In this document: positions 6,631 to 13,615 of the stretch, one piece after another
Layout of the letters: every line of letters starts with the position of its first letter
How positions within the stretch are numbered: position 1 is the stretch's first letter
Origin: 630D-37 sp037447295
Lineage (GTDB): Bacteria; Chloroflexota; Anaerolineae; Anaerolineales; Villigracilaceae
NCBI GenBank assembly: GCA_037447295.1
Contig: JBBIGZ010000043.1
Location: 1-24,491, forward strand
Direction of reading: 5' to 3'
Length of the DNA: 24,491 bases
Program-made: the position numbers and the translations under genes
Notes under the pieces: model-generated
What the model was told of the DNA's origin: nothing
Seen by the model: only the letters and a program-made list of their open reading frames with translations
The model's database searches: none

Positions 6631-8013
6631 TTATTTTGCGCTATCTACCATTGCGTTTGCTTCTTCGTGAATATTCTGTATAGCTTCATCCACAGAAATC
6701 ACGCCCTGGATAGCTTGGATTAGATTCGGATAAATGATATCGAACTCCAATTGTGCTGGATCGGTAACATCTCCCTGGAAAATTCCATATGGCAGAATGG
6801 ATACCAAATCCTGCATGAAAGGATACTTTTCATAGAGTCGTGGATCGTTTGCCACGCTTTTCATGGCCGGAATGGTGCCGGTCATCAGATTGAAATGGAG
6901 CGCATTTTCGTGATCTGTGGCCATCGCAGCAGCCAGTTTCCAGGTCAGCTCGGGATGATTCGTATACTTGGTCACTACAATGCCCCAGCCGGAGATGGAG
7001 ATAAATTTGTATTGATCTCCCATGAACGGGGGGAGTTTAACGTAATCGAATTCCAGGTCTGGGTAGGTGATGCGGGCCTCGCCGGCAAACCATGAACCGA
7101 GCACGGCGATAGCAGTCAGCTTCTGAGCGAAAGATGCGCCGACCCAATTGCTTTCGGCATTATATGTCACCGGATCCACGACGTTATCTTTCAGAGCCAT
7201 ATCCACCATTTTTTGCACCACAGCTCGGGCTTCCGGCGTGTTGAAATTGAAATGCCTGCCATCTTCGGCAAAATATTCTCCGCCTTGCTCGAGGATACCG
7301 GATAGGAAATAGGTGTAGAGCTGATCGTTATTGGTATAGTGCAGGCCGGCTATTTCCATTGCTCCTGTGTTATCCCATTTGGTCAGCTTTTTGGCGTCGG
7401 CGATCACATCGTCCCAGGTCTGCCATTTTGGGGGATAGGGTAAACCGGCTGCTTCAAACATTTTGCGGTTTACATAAGCACCACCGTACTCCAGGTTGAA
7501 CTCGATAGGCAAACCGTACAATTTGTCCTCATAGATGTATCCGCCCAACGGAGCGGGGAAAAAAGTTTCTTGTGCTTTTTCTATAGTCATGACTTCTGCA
7601 GGCACTTCAAGCAATTGTCCCCCTTTAGCATAGCGTAATCCCATTCCGCCGGGCATTTCGATGATATCGGCTACCTGTCCGGAAGGTAGAGAAGTTTGAA
7701 TCGTTTGGATGAATACATCCCAAGGGAAGGTTTCAAACTTAACTTCTACATTTGGATTTTCTTGCATGAATTTTTGGATGATGTCGCGATGGGCTTGGTT
7801 GAAGGAATTGTTCTGATGGGCCCAAACACGCAATACGATTTTCTCACTACTTCCCTGAGATGGGCCTGGGCCGGCTTCTGGGGTGTTTTGCTGGTTGTTG
7901 CTTGTCTCCTGATTGCTACCGGCTGATGGTGCTGAAGGAGCGGGTGTTGAACCGGCACAGGCTGCTAAGAGAATTGCCAACAGGAGCATAATACAGATCG
8001 ATTTGAGTTTCAT
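6631..8013 (-). CDS. ABC transporter sugar-binding lipoprotein (CUT1 type)
   Basis: Two adjacent starts exist, GTG 8016 and ATG 8013; I prefer ATG 8013 because GGAG is seven bases from it. The product has 460 residues. The signal peptide ends in the lipobox LAAC (Cys19), followed by a flexible spacer rich in Ser, Pro, Asn and Gln to about residue 57. The mature part begins IVLRVWAHQNNSFNQAHRDIIQKFMQENPNVEV in two pieces typical of extracellular solute-binding family 1. It continues with LPSGQVADIIEMPGG, YGLPIEFNLEYGGAYVNRKMFEAAGL and WQTWDDVIADAKKLT. It should capture an oligosaccharide or glycoside outside the membrane and deliver it to the permeases encoded downstream. The partner GH36 enzyme suggests an alpha-galactoside or alpha-N-acetylgalactosaminide, but the ligand is not readable from sequence. 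Confidence 0.93.
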   Translation of the reverse strand: MKLKSICIMLLLAILLAACAGSTPAPSAPSAGSNQETSNNQQNTPEAGPGPSQGSSEKIVLRVWAHQNNSFNQAHRDIIQKFMQENPNVEVKFETFPWDVFIQTIQTSLPSGQVADIIEMPGGMGLRYAKGGQLLEVPAEVMTIEKAQETFFPAPLGGYIYEDKLYGLPIEFNLEYGGAYVNRKMFEAAGLPYPPKWQTWDDVIADAKKLTKWDNTGAMEIAGLHYTNNDQLYTYFLSGILEQGGEYFAEDGRHFNFNTPEARAVVQKMVDMALKDNVVDPVTYNAESNWVGASFAQKLTAIAVLGSWFAGEARITYPDLEFDYVKLPPFMGDQYKFISISGWGIVVTKYTNHPELTWKLAAAMATDHENALHFNLMTGTIPAMKSVANDPRLYEKYPFMQDLVSILPYGIFQGDVTDPAQLEFDIIYPNLIQAIQGVISVDEAIQNIHEEANAMVDSAK

Positions 8014-8046
8014 CACTTTTCTCCTTTCCTGGGAATAGAATTTTGG

Positions 8047-9093
8047 TTATTCAAGATTGAGCTTCACAACGCTTGTTAGGTTGTTTGGGTGATCTGGATC
8101 GAGTCCTTTGTGGATGGAACGGTAATAGGCCAGTAAGTGTAAGAGAGGTAGATAAAGAGCTCCTCGTCCCTCTTCTGGAATTCCCGATTCGAATCGGACC
8201 TGAGCTCCTTTTTCACCCAGAGAAAGGATGCGAGAACGGTGTAATTCTATTTCTGCAAGTAAAGCTTGTTCTTGAGAGTAATTGCTGTCGGATAGTAATC
8301 CGATTAAGAGAGTTTGTTGATTGACCATGCTCATTGGCCCGTGTCGAAATTCCAAAAAGTGGAAAGGCTCACTGTGACTGAGGGACATTTCCTTTAGCTT
8401 CAAGCTGGCTTCGCTTGCCAGGCCATAGCGCATCCCACTACCAAGAAAGTAAAAACGTTCTAGATTTGGGTCTTCTCCTAGTTCTTGGGCTAGGAGCGCA
8501 TATTTTTGCAGTATACGTTCAGTAGCTTCTGGTAGGCGTTGCATTGCCTGCCAGATAACATCTTGCATACCTATGAGAACGGCGATGGCATTCAACCCTA
8601 CCAGCATGGAGCTAAATGACCGTGTTTGAACAACGCTTTTTTCCTGAGCATCAGACAGAAGAAGGACCTCATCTGATTCTTGGAGCAACTCGGAACCAGG
8701 TTCAACGGTAACAGCTAAAACTTGACCACCTTCTTTGCGATAATTTCGCACGGCGGCAATGGTTTCGCTGGTAGCTCCCGAACGACTGATGGCGATCACT
8801 CGCGGTTTCGGATTTTGTTCCAATAGGTTCCCAAGCATGTCCTCACGCTGAAAGAGAAGTTCACCGCTCGGTAGGGCAAAGGTTAAGCGATTGGTAAGAC
8901 GGCGAAAAAGCGCCGCTGCGATTAACGAAAGGTAATATGTTGAGCCACACCCGATAAAGATCAAAGGAGTAGGTGTATCTCCCAAAACATGTTTCCAGTT
9001 GTGAGCAACTCTTTTGGCTTCAGCAAGGCTGCTTTCAAAGACCGAGGGTTGTGAAAGAATTTCGTGGTAGGTATGTGTCTGGTTTGTAGACAT
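8047..9093 (-). CDS. SIS-domain sugar-phosphate isomerase/deaminase (AgaS/GlmS-like)
   Basis: I place the start at ATG 9093 (348 residues), since AGGAG is five to six bases upstream; an in-frame TTG at 9108 lies before the ribosome-binding site. Two SIS domains are visible. The first has GCGST (residues 48-52) and SRSGATSET (about 103-111), the phosphosugar-binding loop. The second has FLGSGMRYGLASEASLKLKEMSLSHSEPF in two adjoining blocks, then LEFRHGPMSMV, corresponding to the ALKLKE and KHGP motifs of GlmS. There is no glutamine amidotransferase domain, so it should act as a deaminase or isomerase on an amino-sugar phosphate (AgaS, FrlB or NagB-II-like) and not as a glucosamine synthase. 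It acts in the cytoplasm. It lies between the GH36 gene (26 bases upstream) and the binding-protein gene, which argues that the imported substrate contains an amino sugar. Confidence 0.88.
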   Translation of the reverse strand: MSTNQTHTYHEILSQPSVFESSLAEAKRVAHNWKHVLGDTPTPLIFIGCGSTYYLSLIAAALFRRLTNRLTFALPSGELLFQREDMLGNLLEQNPKPRVIAISRSGATSETIAAVRNYRKEGGQVLAVTVEPGSELLQESDEVLLLSDAQEKSVVQTRSFSSMLVGLNAIAVLIGMQDVIWQAMQRLPEATERILQKYALLAQELGEDPNLERFYFLGSGMRYGLASEASLKLKEMSLSHSEPFHFLEFRHGPMSMVNQQTLLIGLLSDSNYSQEQALLAEIELHRSRILSLGEKGAQVRFESGIPEEGRGALYLPLLHLLAYYRSIHKGLDPDHPNNLTSVVKLNLE

Positions 9094-9119
9094 AAATACT
9101 CCTGACAAATGCTAAGAAT

Positions 9120-10988
9120 TTACTCGGCGATGGGGGAAGCTTCCAGCAGGAGATGGTGTTCAAATTTAACCAAAATTCTTGCTAAAGGACCTTTTATCTT
9201 ACCAAAGGATTTTTGATTCTCATAATTTATAAGGTGATAAGAACGTGATTCTAGGCCACGCAGCTCAATCTTGCCTTCAAATGAAGGGGCAAAAAAAGCG
9301 TAGTACAGCTTCTCTTCTTTCTGAATGACGTGAGTTTCCGGAAAGTCGAAAGCGAGATCGTAGAGGGGTAGATATTCACCTTCAGCCAGGCGATATCGAT
9401 CGAAGAGCTCGAACCAGAATCGCCAAATTTTCAGCTTTTCAGGAGAAAGTTGCCAGTTTTCTCGGAGTTGGGCTTGGCGTTCAGGGGAGACATTCCAAGT
9501 AAATTTGCTGCCCGGCACCCCTCCAGTGCCGATTGCGGAAGCAAAATCGCTGCCTCCATCGGAAAGTTCCACGTGATCGGCAAAAATGGCAGCGTTTCGC
9601 CCGGTGAGTGCCTTATAGAACTTGATGCGTTGGCGTACTTGAGCGCTGGAGGTGGGATCAGCGGTGACGGTTTGATCCGTGGTCGATAATAGGCTGAATG
9701 TGATCGGTGTGCCGCAAGGGCAGATCTGAATCACAGATTCACTTTGTATTTGACGGGTTTGTTCAAAGATACGGCGGTAGAGCTCAGCAAACGCTTTGAG
9801 CGAATCTGTCGGATCGGTGTGGCGATGGGCCGGGTTGTGACAAGAGGGAACGGTGTAGATATTGTCCATTTTGAAGCCGTCAAATCCCCATTCTTCAATA
9901 AATTTGCGGGCTAAATTAAGCGTGTATTCCTGCACCTCGGGAAGTGCTGGGCAAAGCATTGCCAAGTGACGATTGTTTCGGGCTACCTTTCCTTCCTTAT
10001 CCAAGATCACCCAATCCGGATTTTCCTGGAAGATTTTCGCTTTCCCATGTACATGACTTTCCCATTGTCCATGTCCATCCTCCACACAGAGCGGATACCA
10101 CCATAGTTGGGATAAACCGCCAGCTTGATGAATGCTTTGATTCATCCTTTGGAGATCTTGGATACCTTGGGGAAAGAGCTCCGCGCGTGGATTCCAGTCC
10201 CCATACGCATCGAACCAACGATCATCGAGCGTGAACCAGCGGATCTTCATCGAACGTGCTATCTCGAGAACATCAAGCACTTCTTGCGGGTGGATATCGA
10301 ACTCATATCCCCAAGAGCACCAGGCAGCTTGGTAACTAGCAGGAGTTGGTAAAGGCGGCGAAAGACCGCGCTCTCGCATCCATTTGCGGTAACGCTCTAG
10401 AGGGGCAAAGAAATCCCCTCCTTCTTGCCAGAGCAGTGCAAAGGTAGGGGAAATGTAAACTTCTCCAGGGCGAACGGTAAGCGGACGACGGTTTTCAAAT
10501 GCCATGCGAATGCCTTGCGCATCACGTTGCACCGGCATCCACCATTCCAGTGGCACCGTTTCTAGATGCATGAGGGCGATACCCTGATGCTGTTTCCAGC
10601 AATATACAAAAGGGACTCCTCCGCCTTCTGCATCTTGAAGATGACCTAAGTAGTTCTCGCGGTAGAATGCTTGCGGAAGCGGGAAGACGAATTCTTGCCC
10701 CCAGCCGGTTGCCGCTCCTTGAGCGCTCCAAATCGATCCTGTCCAAGATGTGGAGGGCAAGAAAACTTCCAATCGAGGAGTAAAGGAACGAGAAACGGAT
10801 CCATAATTTTTCAACCGAAAGCGCACTTGCCATGCTCTACTACCCAGGTGAGAAGGTAAACTCTGTGCTTCAATTTCCTTTTCAAGCCAGGGATCGTCTT
10901 CACCGAGCAGGAGAGTTAATCCTGCTAACTCCTGGCTTCTGGAGCGGAGAGAAAAAAGATAGGGAGTGATTCTTGCGAGCTCAATCAT
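9120..10988 (-). CDS. GH36-like alpha-galactosidase / alpha-N-acetylgalactosaminidase
   Basis: The protein has 622 residues and no signal peptide, so it is a cytoplasmic glycoside hydrolase of clan GH-D. The N-terminal 215 residues are a beta-sandwich domain. The TIM barrel begins near residue 222 with AAWCSWGYEFDIHPQEVLD, the WCSW motif of GH36. WFTLDDRWFDAYGDWNP follows at 251-267. WGFDGFKMDN places the likely nucleophile at Asp375. A candidate acid/base is Asp444 in TADPTSSAQVRQR. A beta-domain of about 90 residues ends the protein. The start codon overlaps the amidohydrolase stop as ATGA, implying translational coupling. It probably hydrolyses an imported alpha-galactoside or, given the SIS enzyme downstream, an alpha-GalNAc glycoside; substrate specificity remains open. 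Confidence 0.88.
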   Translation of the reverse strand: MIELARITPYLFSLRSRSQELAGLTLLLGEDDPWLEKEIEAQSLPSHLGSRAWQVRFRLKNYGSVSRSFTPRLEVFLPSTSWTGSIWSAQGAATGWGQEFVFPLPQAFYRENYLGHLQDAEGGGVPFVYCWKQHQGIALMHLETVPLEWWMPVQRDAQGIRMAFENRRPLTVRPGEVYISPTFALLWQEGGDFFAPLERYRKWMRERGLSPPLPTPASYQAAWCSWGYEFDIHPQEVLDVLEIARSMKIRWFTLDDRWFDAYGDWNPRAELFPQGIQDLQRMNQSIHQAGGLSQLWWYPLCVEDGHGQWESHVHGKAKIFQENPDWVILDKEGKVARNNRHLAMLCPALPEVQEYTLNLARKFIEEWGFDGFKMDNIYTVPSCHNPAHRHTDPTDSLKAFAELYRRIFEQTRQIQSESVIQICPCGTPITFSLLSTTDQTVTADPTSSAQVRQRIKFYKALTGRNAAIFADHVELSDGGSDFASAIGTGGVPGSKFTWNVSPERQAQLRENWQLSPEKLKIWRFWFELFDRYRLAEGEYLPLYDLAFDFPETHVIQKEEKLYYAFFAPSFEGKIELRGLESRSYHLINYENQKSFGKIKGPLARILVKFEHHLLLEASPIAE

Positions 10989-12025
10989 AGGACCGATAAG
11001 TTAAAGAGACGGGCTGCGTTTTCATAATACACTTTGCGTAGGATGTCTTCCGCAAGGTATATTCCATATACATACCAACGTCCTTGTTGGGGCACTTCGC
11101 CGTCGCTATAGTTGAAATATTCATCGTCTGTTTCTAAGAAGCGATAGTAGATGCGGTAGGCCTGTAGATTCGGGCCAAAATCGGAACCGAATAGAATGCG
11201 ATCTTGATATTGGATAAAAAAGCGTCGGGCAGTATACGGTTGACGTCCTAATTCACCCAGACGCGCAGCGATGTCAATGTAGTAGTTTGGGCAATCATCT
11301 AACATTTTGCCTACCCAGGCCAGGTTTTCAGCATAGCAGCCCACATGGGCACCGATGAAGATCGTTTGCGGGTGGCGTTTGACCAGGTTATAGAAGGCGT
11401 TCAAGATTTCCATGAATGAGGGATAGGGAGGGCTAGTAAAGGCCCACTCGGGATGCTGGTTCAATTCTTCCCAGCGCTCGTTGGTTTCGTCAATTGGATC
11501 GAAAAAAGCGACAGGATCGGCTACATGGATGAGGACTGGTAATCCCAACTCGCCGGCCGTTTGCCAAATAGGATCGAGCCGCGGATCGTCCACTTTCACC
11601 AGCTCACCTTTGTGATCGCGCACCTCTAGGCCAAAGGGCTTCCAAATTTTCAGTCCTTCTGCACCCCAGGATTTTTGGATTTCAAGCCTTCGGGCGGCAT
11701 ACTCCGGAAAAGCCTCTCCCAGATCTGCCCATCGTTGCCATTCAACTCCACCAAAGATTCGGAAACGTTCGGGCGCTTTTGCTTTGAAGTACTCAAGATG
11801 GTGTTGTAAGATTTTCTCCCCCCAACCGCCATCCAGATCTACGTAGTGTATAACTCCTGCAGCCTCAAGCTGATCGAGCAGTTCAGAAAGCGGTTTTCGA
11901 TCCCAGCCTCCGCCGAATGGTTCCGCAAGGTGATTATGAGCATCTATGACCGGAAAGCGAGGTTTTTCGACTGTCGTTACCTTTGTAACCAGTTTGGAGC
12001 GAGGGCGAAATTCGTTTAGGCGCAT
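10985..12025 (-). CDS. Amidohydrolase-2 family TIM-barrel metal-dependent hydrolase
   Basis: The 346-residue protein has the marks of the PF04909 amidohydrolase-2 family: DAHNHL (Asp28, His30, His32) at the first strand, LPVLIHVADP (His167), FIGAHVG (His227) and LFGSDFG (Asp282). These are the metal ligands and catalytic Asp of this superfamily. Known relatives are decarboxylases (ACMSD, gamma-resorcylate) and lactonases. The setting between a DeoR regulator and a GH36 glycosidase suggests a sugar-derived substrate such as a lactone, or de-N- or O-substitution, but this is a guess. The gene starts inside the regulator gene (10-base overlap) and ends in an ATGA overlap with the GH36 gene, so the three are tightly coupled. 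The many aromatic residues near the C-terminus (YRIYYRFLETDDEYFNY) may shape the substrate pocket. Confidence 0.88.
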   Translation of the reverse strand: MRLNEFRPRSKLVTKVTTVEKPRFPVIDAHNHLAEPFGGGWDRKPLSELLDQLEAAGVIHYVDLDGGWGEKILQHHLEYFKAKAPERFRIFGGVEWQRWADLGEAFPEYAARRLEIQKSWGAEGLKIWKPFGLEVRDHKGELVKVDDPRLDPIWQTAGELGLPVLIHVADPVAFFDPIDETNERWEELNQHPEWAFTSPPYPSFMEILNAFYNLVKRHPQTIFIGAHVGCYAENLAWVGKMLDDCPNYYIDIAARLGELGRQPYTARRFFIQYQDRILFGSDFGPNLQAYRIYYRFLETDDEYFNYSDGEVPQQGRWYVYGIYLAEDILRKVYYENAARLFNLSVL

Positions 12026-12810
12026 GTCTCCATCTTGGCAACGATCACTTTAATGCCTTTGGCTCTTAGGGCAGCAATGAAATTTGTGTCCGTTTTGGAA
12101 TCTGTGACAACCGTGTGAATGGCGCTAAGAGGAGCTAAGAACGCAGTAGAAACAGCCTCACATTTTGTGTGATCAATCGTTAGAATAATTTCACGCCCGA
12201 TCTTTAAAATGGCACGATCGGTTAGCGTTTCTGGTAGGTAATCGTTGGTTAGACCGTGCTCCAAGCTAAGCGCACGTACACTAATGATCACTTTATCGGC
12301 GCGAACTTCTGCCAGGGCTTGTTCAGTAATGTGACCGATGAAGGAAAGTTCGCTGCCTCGTAGATTGCCTCCTAGAGCGATCAAGTTGATGTTTTCTTTG
12401 CCTGCCATCAAGTTGATCACCGGTAACGAGTTCGTGATCACGGTTAGGTTTTTGTGTATCAAGTTACGTGCTACCTGGAGGACAGTGGTGCCAGAACCGA
12501 GGAAAACCGTCTCTCCATCCTGGACGAGTTCGGCCGCTGTTCGGCCGATGCAAGCTTTCTCTTTTTCTTGTTCCCGAATGCGAAGTAACATAGGGGCTTC
12601 CGGAGCCGTCCGATGAACCGAAATAGCTCCTCCGTGAACACGTTGGATCTTCCCTTGCCGGGCAAGAGATTGCAGATCGCGACGCGCAGTGGCAGGACTA
12701 ACATTAAAAAGAGTACAAATTTGCTCTGTTGAAATACGGCCTGCTTGCTCAAGCCACTTGAGCAGTTCTAATTGGCGTTCGTATGCATAACGGCTTTCTA
12801 CTTTGGTCAT
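12016..12810 (-). CDS. DeoR/GlpR-family transcriptional regulator of the sugar operon
   Basis: The protein has 264 residues; AGGTGA precedes ATG 12810. Residues 1-60 are the DeoR winged helix-turn-helix, with RISTEQICTLFNVSPATARR as the recognition region, then DLQSLARQGKIQRVHGGA. Residues about 75-235 form the DeoRC effector domain, related to ribose-5-phosphate isomerase. Its phosphosugar-binding marks are FLGSGTTVLQVARNL, TNSLPVINLM and LGGNLRGSELSFIG. Such proteins usually repress their own operon until a sugar phosphate binds. It is the first gene of the operon and overlaps the amidohydrolase gene. The perfect palindrome at 13045-13070, abutting the promoter, is the obvious candidate for its binding site. 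The predicted 5' untranslated region of about 200 bases is unusually long. Confidence 0.93.
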   Translation of the reverse strand: MTKVESRYAYERQLELLKWLEQAGRISTEQICTLFNVSPATARRDLQSLARQGKIQRVHGGAISVHRTAPEAPMLLRIREQEKEKACIGRTAAELVQDGETVFLGSGTTVLQVARNLIHKNLTVITNSLPVINLMAGKENINLIALGGNLRGSELSFIGHITEQALAEVRADKVIISVRALSLEHGLTNDYLPETLTDRAILKIGREIILTIDHTKCEAVSTAFLAPLSAIHTVVTDSKTDTNFIAALRAKGIKVIVAKMETCA

Positions 12811-12879
12811 TTCTCACCTATTGTTAACAAATCTTCTGCGGAAACTACATATCTTGCCGCATAGGCAATACGGCATAGA

Positions 12880-12966
12880 CAGACACGGAGACAAGGAACA
12901 CGCAGAAAAATACGATTTTTTGTCGATCCTTCGTTTTGGAAAATGTTCTTTGTGTGTTCTTGAGAT
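12880..12966. repeat. Degenerate inverted array of 9-base units (copy C)
   Basis: The plus strand at 12880-12906 reads CAGACACGGAGACAAGGAAC then ACGCAG. The minus strand from 12966 reads ATCTCAAGAACACACAAAG. The two arms share the AAG(G)AACAC-CAAAG pattern and face each other across about 40 AT-rich bases. If the promoter call at 13015-13043 is right, this element is transcribed as part of the 5' untranslated region of the DeoR operon. Confidence 0.35.
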
Positions 12967-13014
12967 GACTAAAATTGCTCATAAAAAGTCATGGATTGAG
13001 CGCTTTCTTTGGTC

Positions 13015-13043
13015 ATAATAATCGCAATCGCTCTTTTTGTCAA
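13015..13043 (-). promoter_or_regulatory. Sigma-70 promoter of the DeoR/sugar operon
   Basis: On the minus strand, TTGACA (13043-13038) is followed by a 17-base spacer and TATTAT (13020-13015). The -35 is consensus, the -10 matches five of six, and the spacing is ideal. Transcription should start near 13008, about 200 bases before the DeoR start codon. No gene lies on the plus strand here, so a divergent use is unlikely. Confidence 0.8.
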
Positions 13044-13044
13044 G

Positions 13045-13070
13045 GTTTTAGATCTTATAAGATCTAAAAC
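13045..13070. promoter_or_regulatory. Perfect 26-bp palindrome, likely operator
   Basis: Each half is 13 bases: GTTTTAGATCTTA and its exact reverse complement TAAGATCTAAAAC, with no spacer. It ends one base upstream of the -35 box of the DeoR operon promoter. Perfect symmetry, size and position fit a binding site for a dimeric or tetrameric regulator, most simply the DeoR protein encoded by the operon. It is not followed by a U-tract, so it is not a terminator. Confidence 0.75.
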
Positions 13071-13615
13071 AATCAAAAACGCTCGCAATTCAGACGCTAA
13101 ATCAGCCATAGGGTGATTCCAAGATTGTGTTTTTCGATATTTCGCTTATCCAATGCTGAGGGTAAGATTAGAATCCATAGGCGATACAAAGATTGTTTAA
13201 GTGCTTGCATTCTACTCGGCAAAGGCCTCAACCAGCGCGCATGGCTTTTTTCTCTTGCGAGATAATAGTTCTCTTCTTGCCTTAATCTGTCGCTTGGTCT
13301 ATCTGGGGATTGGTGAGCTTGGATTTTAAGGCCTCGTCCCTGCGCTTATTCACGAGCTCCATTTTGTTATGAAAAACAGAAGAGCACAGCGGCCCCAATC
13401 TTGTCCCCAAAAAACATCACGCAGTAAGGGTCGCTGTGCTCCAATAGGGAGGGCCAAACAGTTTAACCGGTCTAAAGAAACCGGATTTTGTTTCGTGTTT
13501 GTTTGTGTCCTAATCAGCAGGCGGTGTTTTCAAAACCTATAATTTCTACCAAAAAGCAGTTTTGCTTAAGACCATCCTAGTCCCGTCTAACCTTGAATTT
13601 CCTGACAAAACCGGC
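13071..13615. other. Intergenic region (545 bp), no supported gene
   Basis: This lies between the 3' end of the cimA gene and the promoter region of the DeoR operon. It holds a probable terminator (13371-13441). A minus-strand frame of about 80 codons is open in 13100-13350 but has no start near its 5' end, no ribosome-binding site and no recognisable similarity, so I do not call it. A short CCGGT/ACCGG inverted repeat at about 13464-13481 is too weak to interpret. Confidence 0.6.
13371..13441 (-). terminator. Probable terminator of the ilv-leu-cim operon
   Basis: GAGCACAGCGGCCC (13382-13395) pairs with GGGTCGCTGTGCTC (13428-13441): 14 base pairs counting one G-U type position, with a 32-base loop. 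On the minus strand the stem is followed by a U-rich run (TTCTGTTTTTC). It lies 175 bases past the cimA stop. The loop is long for an intrinsic terminator, so processing or a structured 3' end is an alternative. Confidence 0.55.

Noticed and set aside
9094..9108. TTG start at 9108 for the SIS-domain gene
   Set aside because: The Shine-Dalgarno AGGAG lies between this TTG and the ATG at 9093, so the ATG is the functional start.
13100..13350. About 80-codon open minus-strand frame in the intergenic region
   Set aside because: It lacks a start codon near its beginning and a ribosome-binding site, has no recognisable similarity, and is Arg/Leu-rich by chance composition.
13464..13481. CCGGT/ACCGG hairpin as the operon terminator
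   Set aside because: The stem has only five pairs, and the T-rich flank is on the plus-strand side, where no gene ends.
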